NCBI GenBank assembly: GCA_029938515.1
Contig: JAOZUU010000213.1
Location: 1 to 5,553, forward strand
Source of the DNA: Desulfobacterales bacterium
GTDB taxonomy: Bacteria > Desulfobacterota > Desulfobacteria > Desulfobacterales > QNYZ01
Reading direction: 5' to 3'
Length of the DNA: 5,553 nt
This document shows, in pieces, positions 1 through 5,553 of the stretch. A program made the translations under genes and the position numbers. Numbering within the stretch: the stretch's first letter is position 1; the number at the start of each line of letters is the position of its first letter. The notes under the pieces are model-generated. The model ran no database searches. It was not told the DNA's origin and saw only the letters and a program-made list of their open reading frames with translations.

Positions 1-156
1 TAAAATGCCTGCCAACGAATCAACCAACATGCACCATTGAAACCATGCAAGGGTGGAAATTAGAAAACGACGATTGTTTGCACCGGCCTTCTGATTTCAT
101 CAATTCCTTTGAACATAACCGAATGTTTGACCTTTCATCTCAATAATGTTGGCTAA

Positions 157-162
157 TATAAT
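157..162 (+). promoter_or_regulatory. Candidate -10 box (TATAAT)
   Basis: This is a perfect TATAAT hexamer about 145 bases before the first gene. A TTGACC at 127-132 resembles a -35 box but sits 24 bases away, which is too far for a standard sigma-70 promoter. The hexamers at 16-18 base spacing are poor matches. The region is AT-rich, so a chance match is quite possible. Confidence 0.25.
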
Positions 163-205
163 CATACTTTCTATTTCTCATCAAAAAAAAGATCACCGAA
201 AATAT

Positions 206-226
206 ATCAATGCCGGATAAATTGAT
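206..226. repeat. Short inverted repeat, possible operator
   Basis: ATCAAT at 206-211 and its exact reverse complement ATTGAT at 221-226 are separated by 9 bases. They lie downstream of the candidate -10 box and upstream of the first gene, where a repressor site could sit. The orientation is opposite to an FNR box (TTGAT-N4-ATCAA), and no known operator is recognised. A 6-bp dyad in AT-rich DNA can easily arise by chance. Confidence 0.25.
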
Positions 227-290
227 GCGGATGGTAACAAAGTAATTAAACTTGGTTGTGTCTTCATTCCATGTTTGGTATCATAATATT

Positions 291-300
291 AAGAAGGGGG
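291..300 (+). promoter_or_regulatory. Ribosome binding site of the FNT gene
   Basis: AAGAAGGGGG ends 5 bases before the ATG at 306. This purine-rich tract supports that ATG over the in-frame TTG at 252, which has no comparable site in front of it. Confidence 0.65.
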
Positions 301-305
301 AAGGG

Positions 306-1187
306 ATGCCAGCAAACGTCGACGAACTCGTTGTAAGGGTGGCCGATATCTGCACTTATAAGTGGGATATGATCCGCAGTAGACCGCTGGCCTATCTTGT
401 TTCCGGATTTACCGGAGGCGCGATGGTTGTCTTTGGGGCCACGCTGGCTCTGGCGGTGAGCGCCGGCGTGCCTGAAAACCTGGCACCGGGTCTGGCCAAT
501 CTGCTGATGGGGCTTGTGTTTATGTTTTCCTTGGTGATTATCATGGTCAGCGGCATGACCCTTGTTACGGCGGATATGTACATTGGATTGATCGGTGTTT
601 TCCACCGCCGAATCAATTGGGGCTGGTTCATCTGGGGGGTAATCCTGGGGTACGTGGGCAACTTCCTGGGTAGTATGTTTTTCATGTGGCTAATCAGCCA
701 GTCCGCTAGCTATGCCTATATGCCCTGGCTTTTACGGGCACATGCCATCGGTGCGGCGAAAATGGGGCAGACCGCAACACAGATTTTCGTGATGGGCATC
801 GTATGCACCTGGATGCTTCAAACGGCGGCCATCCTTTATGTTAAAGCCGATAGCGACATTGCCAAGATCGCCATGGCGGCCTATGGACCACTGGCATTTG
901 TGGCCGGCATGACAGAGCACTGCATTGCAAACATCGGATTCCTGGCCCTGCCCCTCTTTCAGCAAGACTTTTATCTAAAGGCCGTGGCGAAAATACCCGA
1001 CACCATACCGATCATTCTCCATTGGGGCTTCGGTCAGTACGGCTGGGCCCACAACCAGCTTTACACGGTTTTAGGGAACTTCATCGGGGGCATCTTATTC
1101 GTAGGGATCGTATTCCAGCTCATCTCCCATCCCAAACGGGTGTCACGGCTGTATCAGAACAAAACGAACAACATGCTTAGATTATAA
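306..1187 (+). CDS. Formate/nitrite transporter (FNT) family channel
   Basis: Product of 293 residues, close to the usual 270-290 of FocA, NirC and hydrosulfide channels (HSC). FNT proteins are inner-membrane pentamers whose protomers each conduct small monovalent anions. Six hydrophobic segments are seen, at about 28-53, 60-84, 106-131, 157-180, 186-214 and 254-275. Manual alignment to remembered E. coli FocA places the omega-loop threonine at T88 (LVTAD), the conserved pore lysine at K152, the central TEH-x-IAN motif at 203-209 with H205 matching FocA His209, and GNFIGG at 257-262. The Asn equivalent to FocA Asn172 is Thr here (T168, in GIVCTWM). The ATG at 306 is chosen over TTG 252 because of its ribosome binding site and because the family N-terminus then fits. 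As first gene of the operon, it probably imports the substrate or exports the product of the molybdoenzyme. Formate, nitrite and hydrosulfide are all possible; sequence alone does not separate them. Confidence 0.9.
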   Translation: MPANVDELVVRVADICTYKWDMIRSRPLAYLVSGFTGGAMVVFGATLALAVSAGVPENLAPGLANLLMGLVFMFSLVIIMVSGMTLVTADMYIGLIGVFHRRINWGWFIWGVILGYVGNFLGSMFFMWLISQSASYAYMPWLLRAHAIGAAKMGQTATQIFVMGIVCTWMLQTAAILYVKADSDIAKIAMAAYGPLAFVAGMTEHCIANIGFLALPLFQQDFYLKAVAKIPDTIPIILHWGFGQYGWAHNQLYTVLGNFIGGILFVGIVFQLISHPKRVSRLYQNKTNNMLRL

Positions 1188-1188
1188 A

Positions 1189-1193
1189 AGAGG
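1189..1193 (+). promoter_or_regulatory. Ribosome binding site for a TTG-started small ORF
   Basis: AGAGG lies 9 bases before the TTG at 1203 and directly after the FNT stop codon. This spacing is what supports the non-ATG start of the small downstream gene. No ATG or GTG is available in that frame between the upstream in-frame stop (1185-1187) and the TTG. Confidence 0.45.
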
Positions 1194-1202
1194 CGTTTCA
1201 CC

Positions 1203-1337
1203 TTGGATTATTCACCATTCAATCCCGTTATTTGGTTGATCTTTATCGGGTTTATCGCGGTTACCTACCTGACGGTCAAGGTGTTTCACAAGAAATTCCC
1301 CAATTATCCCAATGAGGAAAAACAAAAGGGAAAGTAA
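1203..1337 (+). CDS. Small single-span membrane protein, 44 residues
   Basis: Not recognised as a known family. Read from TTG, the product is 44 residues: a short polar N-terminus with two prolines (P5, P8), a hydrophobic segment at about 8-25 rich in I, F and V, then a strongly basic hydrophilic tail (K26, H29, K30, K31, and later K40, K42, K44). This is the layout of a single-pass membrane protein with its C-terminus on the cytoplasmic side by the positive-inside rule. It starts 15 nt after the FNT stop with a fair ribosome binding site and ends 65 nt before the molybdoenzyme, so it is probably co-transcribed. It may be an accessory subunit of the channel or a membrane anchor for the cytoplasmic complex; both are inference. 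The coherent membrane-plus-basic-tail design argues for a real gene, while the TTG start and small size leave doubt. Confidence 0.6.
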   Translation: MDYSPFNPVIWLIFIGFIAVTYLTVKVFHKKFPNYPNEEKQKGK

Positions 1338-1384
1338 GGCAGGTTATTGGAAAGACAACCGTGTACCGGGTTTGAAATATGGAG

Positions 1385-1392
1385 AAAGGAGG
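1385..1392 (+). promoter_or_regulatory. Ribosome binding site of the molybdoenzyme gene
   Basis: AAAGGAGG is a near-perfect Shine-Dalgarno 10 bases before the ATG at 1403. An in-frame ATG at 1379 lies upstream of this site and has no good site of its own, so 1403 is the preferred start. Confidence 0.75.
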
Positions 1393-1402
1393 CACTGGAA
1401 AA

Positions 1403-3544
1403 ATGAAGAATTCAGAATGGATACCCACCATGTGTTATCAGTGCAAGGCCGAATGTGCGATTATCGCACGGGTTGAAGACGGCCAACTGAAGGAAGTCAG
1501 AGGTAATCCAAACGCACGCGGAAAGGCATGTGTGAAAGGCATGTCCGGCGTTTCCCTGGAATATTCCCAGGATCGTCTAAAATATCCGTTAAAACGCGTG
1601 GGAGCGCGGGGAGAGGGGAATTTTGAACGGATTTCCTGGGATGAGGCCTTGGATATCATGGCTAAAAAACTTCAAGAGCTGAAAGATCGCGGCGATGCCC
1701 ATAAGCTGACTGCCAACTTCTTTCCGCACAGCATCACGGATCCCAAATGGCGTTTTCTGGATGCATACGGCGGTTTTATCAATACGGCGCTCCCCCATTG
1801 CGATTCCGCGAAAATTCTTGCCTTTATCAAGATGGTGGGAGGCGTGCCGAATCATCATATCCCGCCTGCATGGTTCACGGTTCCCAAGGGAGGCATCATG
1901 ATCCTGGCCGGACGACAGGCCTTCGGCGGACTGGAAGATGCCGCGATACCGAATGACATTCTCGATGCCAAAGCCCGCGGTGCCAAACTGGTGGTTATCG
2001 ATCCCATTTTCACGCCGGAGGCCGCCAAGGCCGATCAGTGGATTCCGATCAAACCCAGCGGAGACACGGCGTTTTTCGCCGGAATGATTCATCACCTGAT
2101 CACGGAAAACTTGTATGACAGAGAATTTGTTGAAAACTGGGTCCGCGAAGGTGATTTTGAAAAGCTGAAGGGGTGGGCCGGGGACAAGACACCTGAGAAA
2201 ATGAGTGGTATCTGCGATGTATCCGCAGAGACCATCAAAGCCCTGGCCGAAGAATGTGCCCAGGCGCCTTCCGTGGGTGTGGACAGTTTCAAGGGCGTCA
2301 TGCTCGGCAATGCCCTCGATTTTTCACATGCATGGGGCATTTTTATGGCCATTACCGGTAACCTTGACAACCCCGGCGGCCAACCGTTGCCGGATCTGGT
2401 CTCTTTGGCCCCGGTGGAACCGGTGCCGGCGGGACCTGATCTACACGAACTGGGATGGCACCGAACCGGACCGAATCGGGATAAATTTGAAAAGTACCAG
2501 TTCATTATGGAGCCGACTTGGTATGAAGCCCAGGCCATTAAAGACGGAGGGCTCAAGGTGCTTATCACGACCGAATCGAACCCCGCGCTCTCCGAGATGG
2601 GGCAGGTTGAATGGCAGAATGCGGTTAAAGCCAAAGACGAAAATGGCCGGCACCAATTGGAGCTATTGGTCAGCTTCGAGATTATGATGTCCGAGACGGC
2701 CAAGTATGCGGATCTGGTATTACCTGATAAATCTTTCTTTGAACGCTGGGAGCTTATGTACATGCCGTGGTGGTACAATTTCGGTGTGGGCGTGGCCCTG
2801 CGCCAGCCGGTTGTGGAAGCTCCCGGAGAATGCAGACACGCCAATGAAATTTTCATTGAGCTGGGTAAGCGGCTGGTTCCGGAATACTTTCAGTTTGAAG
2901 ACGATATCGCTTACTACGATACGCAATTGGCCGGAATCGGGCTGTCGGTGGAAAAACTCCGGAAGATGGGCGGACTCTGGTCTCCGGGCACAATAGGCTT
3001 TAGGAAATACGAAAAAACCGGCGGTTTTGGTACACCCAGTAAAAAAGTTCACCTATGCTGGGAGGATCTGGAAGAAGCCCCCTTTAATCAGGATTGGCCT
3101 CGCGTGGAGCTCACACCGGAATACAGGGTAAATACGGAACAATTTCCCTTTTTCCTTATCTCCTATCGTTCCATTTACCATGCCGGCGCCGGTCAGTGGA
3201 CCCACAACAATCCCCAATTGCGTGACCGGATTTCGGGATTGTCAGAAAACCCGCTCATGATCAATACGACGGCGGCTCAGGCCCTTGGCATATCTCAAGA
3301 CGATCTGGTGACGGTTGAATCTCCGGGCGGAAGCATTCAGGTAAAAGCGAATCTCACCGAAGGCATCCGACCGGATTGCGTGGGTTTGCACCACGGCTTC
3401 GGCGCCACTGTCGGCCGGGTAGCCACCGGAGGTGAAGGTATTAGTGATAACCTGTTGATACCGGACTCCGGTATGAATTTGGAATGGCAGGATCTTATCG
3501 GAGGGGAATCCCACGTTTCGACCCGCGTCCGTATCGTTAAGTAA
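1403..3544 (+). CDS. Molybdopterin (bis-MGD) oxidoreductase, DMSO-reductase superfamily catalytic subunit
   Basis: Product of 713 residues from ATG 1403, a usual size for PsrA/PhsA-like and related enzymes. The N-terminal Fe4S4 domain has C11-x2-C14-x3-C18-x24-C43, followed by K45 (CVKG), the lysine that typically links the cluster to the pterin. The ISWDEAL motif at about 77-83 is typical of the family. C133, in PHCDSAK, is at the expected Mo/W ligand position. A central pterin-binding region follows (GNLDNPGGQ at about 319-327; TTESNPA at about 389-395; YADLVLPD at about 435-442). The C-terminal dinucleotide-binding domain spans about 580-705, with NTTAAQALGI near 621. There is no twin-arginine signal or hydrophobic leader, so the enzyme should be cytoplasmic. 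The residue after the ligand Cys is Asp, not the His expected in formate dehydrogenases. Polysulfide/thiosulfate reductase-like or acetylene-hydratase-like neighbours in the superfamily are plausible; the substrate is unknown. The partner encoded 11 nt downstream suggests NAD(P)H-linked redox chemistry. Confidence 0.9.
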   Translation: MKNSEWIPTMCYQCKAECAIIARVEDGQLKEVRGNPNARGKACVKGMSGVSLEYSQDRLKYPLKRVGARGEGNFERISWDEALDIMAKKLQELKDRGDAHKLTANFFPHSITDPKWRFLDAYGGFINTALPHCDSAKILAFIKMVGGVPNHHIPPAWFTVPKGGIMILAGRQAFGGLEDAAIPNDILDAKARGAKLVVIDPIFTPEAAKADQWIPIKPSGDTAFFAGMIHHLITENLYDREFVENWVREGDFEKLKGWAGDKTPEKMSGICDVSAETIKALAEECAQAPSVGVDSFKGVMLGNALDFSHAWGIFMAITGNLDNPGGQPLPDLVSLAPVEPVPAGPDLHELGWHRTGPNRDKFEKYQFIMEPTWYEAQAIKDGGLKVLITTESNPALSEMGQVEWQNAVKAKDENGRHQLELLVSFEIMMSETAKYADLVLPDKSFFERWELMYMPWWYNFGVGVALRQPVVEAPGECRHANEIFIELGKRLVPEYFQFEDDIAYYDTQLAGIGLSVEKLRKMGGLWSPGTIGFRKYEKTGGFGTPSKKVHLCWEDLEEAPFNQDWPRVELTPEYRVNTEQFPFFLISYRSIYHAGAGQWTHNNPQLRDRISGLSENPLMINTTAAQALGISQDDLVTVESPGGSIQVKANLTEGIRPDCVGLHHGFGATVGRVATGGEGISDNLLIPDSGMNLEWQDLIGGESHVSTRVRIVK

Positions 3545-3550
3545 AGGAGG
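3543..3550 (+). promoter_or_regulatory. Ribosome binding site overlapping the upstream stop codon
   Basis: AAAGGAGG begins inside the TAA that ends the molybdoenzyme and lies 5 bases before the ATG at 3556. The overlap indicates tight translational coupling of the catalytic subunit and its electron-transfer partner. Confidence 0.75.
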
Positions 3551-3555
3551 AAACC

Positions 3556-5553
3556 ATGAAACAATTAAGCTTAATGATCGATTTGAATCGGTGTATCGGA
3601 TGTCGCACCTGTATCGTCGCCTGCCGAAATCACCACGAAATCATTGATCATACATCGGCCATGCCGAATGAAATACCTTATTATTTGAGAGTTGAAAGCC
3701 GAAGCTGGGGCACATTTCCCGACTTAGCGGTCGACAGCTGGGTGGTCCCGTGTCAGCATTGCAGTGAACCCAATTGTGTGGCGGCCTGCCCGGAAGGGGC
3801 GATTAGCAAGGACCCGCAGACCGGTATCGTCAACATTGACAAAGATACCTGTGATGGCTGCGCGGCGGTGGAGGGTGCTGTCACGGCTTCCAAGCAGCTC
3901 ACATCCCCTTGCAAGGCCAATTGCCCGGCACATATGAATGTTCAAGGATATGTGCGCCTGGTGGCTAAAAGAAAATTTAAGGAAGCGCTTGCGCTGATGA
4001 AAGAAGACAACCCCTTTCCGGCAATCTGTGGTCGGGTATGCGATCATCCCTGTGAAGATTACTGCAACCGGGGTGAAATTGATGCGCCCGTGGCGATTAA
4101 CATGATCAAACGATTTGCGGCGGATCTCGATTTGAATGCAGAGACCCGCTATGTGCCGGAGGTCAAGGCGAAAAAAGCGGGCCGGGTCGCCGTGTTCGGC
4201 TCCGGTCCGGCGGGACTCAGCTGCGCTTATTTTTTAGCGCGCAAGGGCTATCCGGTGACCGTATTTGAGAAGGCAAATGTGCTCGGCGGGATGCTGACCA
4301 CGGGTATTCCTTCGTATCGACTGCCCAAAAATCTGGTCGAGGCCGAAATCCAGGTCATTCGAGAAATGGGTGTGGAGATGAAAACCGAAGTTGAGTTTGG
4401 AAAGGATATGACCGTTGAAATGCTCAGAAATGACGGGTACAAGGCGTTTTTCATCGGTATCGGCACCCAGGAGTGCAAGGAGATGGATGCCGAGGGTGAG
4501 GACCTGGAAGGTGTTTTCCCGGGCATCGATTTTCTAAACCGCATCAATAGTGGAGAAAATCCGGATCTGGGCAAGCGCGTGGCGGTCATTGGTGGCGGCA
4601 ATACCGCTTTTGATGCGGTTCGGACAGCGAGACGATTGGGGGCCGCGGAAGCATGCCTTATTTACCGGCGGACCGTCGACGAGATGCTGGCAAATAACGA
4701 TGAGATCCATGAGGCTCAAGCGGAAGGGATTCCCATCCATCTCCTGACACAGCCGGTTCGATTCATCGGGTCCGATGGACGGGTAACCGCGGTTGAGTGT
4801 GTCAAGATGGAACTGGGGGAGCCGGACGAAAGCGGACGGAGAGCGCCTGAACCGGTTTCAGGGTCGGAGTTTACCATGGAAGTTGATGCGGTTATTAATG
4901 CCTTGGGTCAGGAATCGGATTGGGCCTGTCTCACCCCGGAATGCGCTTGTCAATTGACCGAGTGGGGAACGATTCAAGTGGATCCGGTAACGTTCCAGAG
5001 TGATGACGCGGACATTTTTGCCGGTGGGGACGCCGTGACCGGCCCCCGGACGGTGATTGAGGCGATTGCCGGGGGTAAAGAGGCCGCCATCTCAATCGAT
5101 CGTTTTATCCAGGGGGTCAGTTTACACGAAGGCCGTGGTGGAGATATTGCTCTGGCCTCCGAGTTTCCCAAGGAAAAATATCATCCCGCCCCGCGGGCTG
5201 AAATGCCGGTACTGAAACCTGAAGACCGGGTGACAAGTTTTGAGGAAGTGCAATCGGGTTTGACGGAAGAGATGGCGGTCGAGGAAGCCAAGCGATGCCT
5301 CAGCTGCGGTAGTGCGTGTATACAGTCTTGCCCTTATGATGTCATCCAGTTTGATCTGAAAACGGGGATTTCCCACAAATGCAACCTTTGTCTCGATCGT
5401 ACCCATGTGAATAAACGGCCTATCTGTGTCGAAGTCTGCATGACCGATGCTATTACATTCGGTGAGTATAGCCTTGTCAAGCAATGGGCGCTCGATGAAG
5501 GCCGGGCCATCATGGAAGACCTAAGTAAGGAGTCGGTGTTATATGTGAAATGA
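3556..5553 (+). CDS. Iron-sulfur flavoprotein: GltD-like NAD(P)H module nested in a PsrB/DmsB-type ferredoxin
   Basis: Complete 665-residue product, probably the NAD(P)H-linked electron-transfer partner of the upstream molybdoenzyme. Residues 1-102 are the start of a DmsB/PsrB-type ferredoxin: group I C13-x2-C16-x2-C19-x3-C23, group II C66-x2-C69-x4-C74-x3-C78, then C99-x2-C102. Residues 119-about 575 form a GltD/dihydropyrimidine-dehydrogenase-like module. It has an Fe-S helical domain (C119, C123, C158, C162, C166, C170), an FAD Rossmann motif GSGPAG at 215-220 ending at E238, an NAD(P)H Rossmann motif GGGNTA at 346-351 followed by YRR at 370-372, and the FAD-closing segment FAGGDA at 488-493. 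Residues 581-635 complete the ferredoxin with C581-x2-C584-x3-C588-x3-C592P and C609-x2-C612-x11-C624-x3-C628. The 24 motif cysteines could hold up to six [4Fe-4S] clusters. E. coli AegA/YgfT joins the same two modules, but in tandem. No signal peptide or membrane span is seen, so it is cytoplasmic. NADPH versus NADH is not certain. Confidence 0.88.
   Translation: MKQLSLMIDLNRCIGCRTCIVACRNHHEIIDHTSAMPNEIPYYLRVESRSWGTFPDLAVDSWVVPCQHCSEPNCVAACPEGAISKDPQTGIVNIDKDTCDGCAAVEGAVTASKQLTSPCKANCPAHMNVQGYVRLVAKRKFKEALALMKEDNPFPAICGRVCDHPCEDYCNRGEIDAPVAINMIKRFAADLDLNAETRYVPEVKAKKAGRVAVFGSGPAGLSCAYFLARKGYPVTVFEKANVLGGMLTTGIPSYRLPKNLVEAEIQVIREMGVEMKTEVEFGKDMTVEMLRNDGYKAFFIGIGTQECKEMDAEGEDLEGVFPGIDFLNRINSGENPDLGKRVAVIGGGNTAFDAVRTARRLGAAEACLIYRRTVDEMLANNDEIHEAQAEGIPIHLLTQPVRFIGSDGRVTAVECVKMELGEPDESGRRAPEPVSGSEFTMEVDAVINALGQESDWACLTPECACQLTEWGTIQVDPVTFQSDDADIFAGGDAVTGPRTVIEAIAGGKEAAISIDRFIQGVSLHEGRGGDIALASEFPKEKYHPAPRAEMPVLKPEDRVTSFEEVQSGLTEEMAVEEAKRCLSCGSACIQSCPYDVIQFDLKTGISHKCNLCLDRTHVNKRPICVEVCMTDAITFGEYSLVKQWALDEGRAIMEDLSKESVLYVK
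5550..5553 (+). promoter_or_regulatory. Possible ATGA start/stop overlap with a further gene
   Basis: The last codon and stop read AAATGA, giving an ATG at 5550 that overlaps the TGA. A TAAGGAG at 5526-5532 is upstream but 17 bases away, longer than usual. If real, another gene of the operon begins here and lies outside the window. Nothing beyond four bases can be seen, so this is only a possibility. Confidence 0.2.

Larger units (their letters stand above)
1..305. other. Non-coding upstream region
   Basis: No convincing gene is seen on either strand in this AT-rich 305-base stretch; the only short frames are about a dozen codons. It holds a run of eight A at 183-190, a perfect TATAAT at 157-162 without a good -35 partner, and a 6-bp inverted repeat at 206-211/221-226. 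It most likely contains the promoter and leader of the operon that starts at 306. No sigma-54 type GG-N10-GC element, tRNA or terminator hairpin was found by eye. Confidence 0.7.

Noticed and set aside
112..127. Inverted repeat AACAT-N6-ATGTT
   Set aside because: Arms of five bases in AT-rich sequence are expected by chance and do not extend.
127..162. TTGACC/TATAAT as a complete sigma-70 promoter
   Set aside because: The spacing is 24 bases, well outside the 16-18 normally used; only the -10 hexamer was kept, at low confidence.
252..305. TTG at 252 as start of the FNT channel
   Set aside because: It has no ribosome binding site, and the extra 18 residues are not typical; the ATG at 306 follows a purine-rich AAGAAGGGGG.
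1379..1402. ATG at 1379 as start of the molybdoenzyme
   Set aside because: It lies before the strong AAAGGAGG at 1385-1392 and would translate through it; the eight added residues match no family feature.
2092..2856. Long open frame (254 codons) on the minus strand
   Set aside because: It lies wholly within the molybdoenzyme gene, shows no recognisable motif, and its composition (rich in S, P, R) is that of an antisense shadow.
1403..3544. Formate dehydrogenase call for the molybdoenzyme
   Set aside because: The metal-ligand Cys is followed by Asp rather than the catalytic His, and no selenocysteine TGA is present in the gene.
5122..5484. Minus-strand open frame of 120 codons
   Set aside because: It is antisense to the conserved C-terminal Fe-S motifs of the flavoprotein and has no motif of its own.
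3556..5553. The nested fusion as a sequencing or assembly artefact
   Set aside because: The frame is continuous for 665 residues, both junctions fall at motif boundaries rather than within folded cores, and the gene has a normal ribosome binding site and stop. An artefact would rarely be so orderly.

Overview
This window reads as one short operon, all on the + strand, from an anaerobic bacterium. Four genes lie head to tail: a formate/nitrite-transporter (FNT) family channel (306-1187), a 44-residue single-span membrane protein starting at TTG (1203-1337), a bis-MGD molybdenum/tungsten oxidoreductase of the DMSO-reductase superfamily (1403-3544), and a large iron-sulfur flavoprotein (3556-5553). 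Moderate GC, strong AGGAGG-type ribosome binding sites and many Fe-S/Mo proteins would suit a sulfate-reducing or syntrophic Desulfobacterota-type organism. That placement is inference from style, not from a marker gene.

Layout. Positions 1-305 are AT-rich and non-coding, with a weak candidate promoter and one small inverted repeat. The FNT gene follows and ends 15 nt before the small membrane-protein gene. A 65-nt spacer carrying a strong Shine-Dalgarno leads into the molybdoenzyme gene. Only 11 nt separate that from the flavoprotein gene, and its Shine-Dalgarno overlaps the molybdoenzyme stop codon. The last gene ends exactly at the window edge, in an ATGA that could be a start/stop overlap with a further gene outside.

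Working model. The molybdoenzyme has no Tat signal peptide and its iron-sulfur partner carries FAD and NAD(P)H sites, so the complex should be cytoplasmic, unlike exported PsrABC/PhsABC enzymes. Electrons would move between NAD(P)H and the Mo/W site through FAD and up to about six [4Fe-4S] clusters. The FNT channel would carry a small monovalent anion (formate, nitrite, hydrosulfide or similar) that is substrate or product. The true substrate cannot be read from the sequence.

The most unusual element is the last protein. A complete GltD/dihydropyrimidine-dehydrogenase-like flavoprotein module is nested inside a PsrB/DmsB-type four-cluster ferredoxin, at its third cysteine group. It is not joined end to end as in E. 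coli AegA/YgfT.
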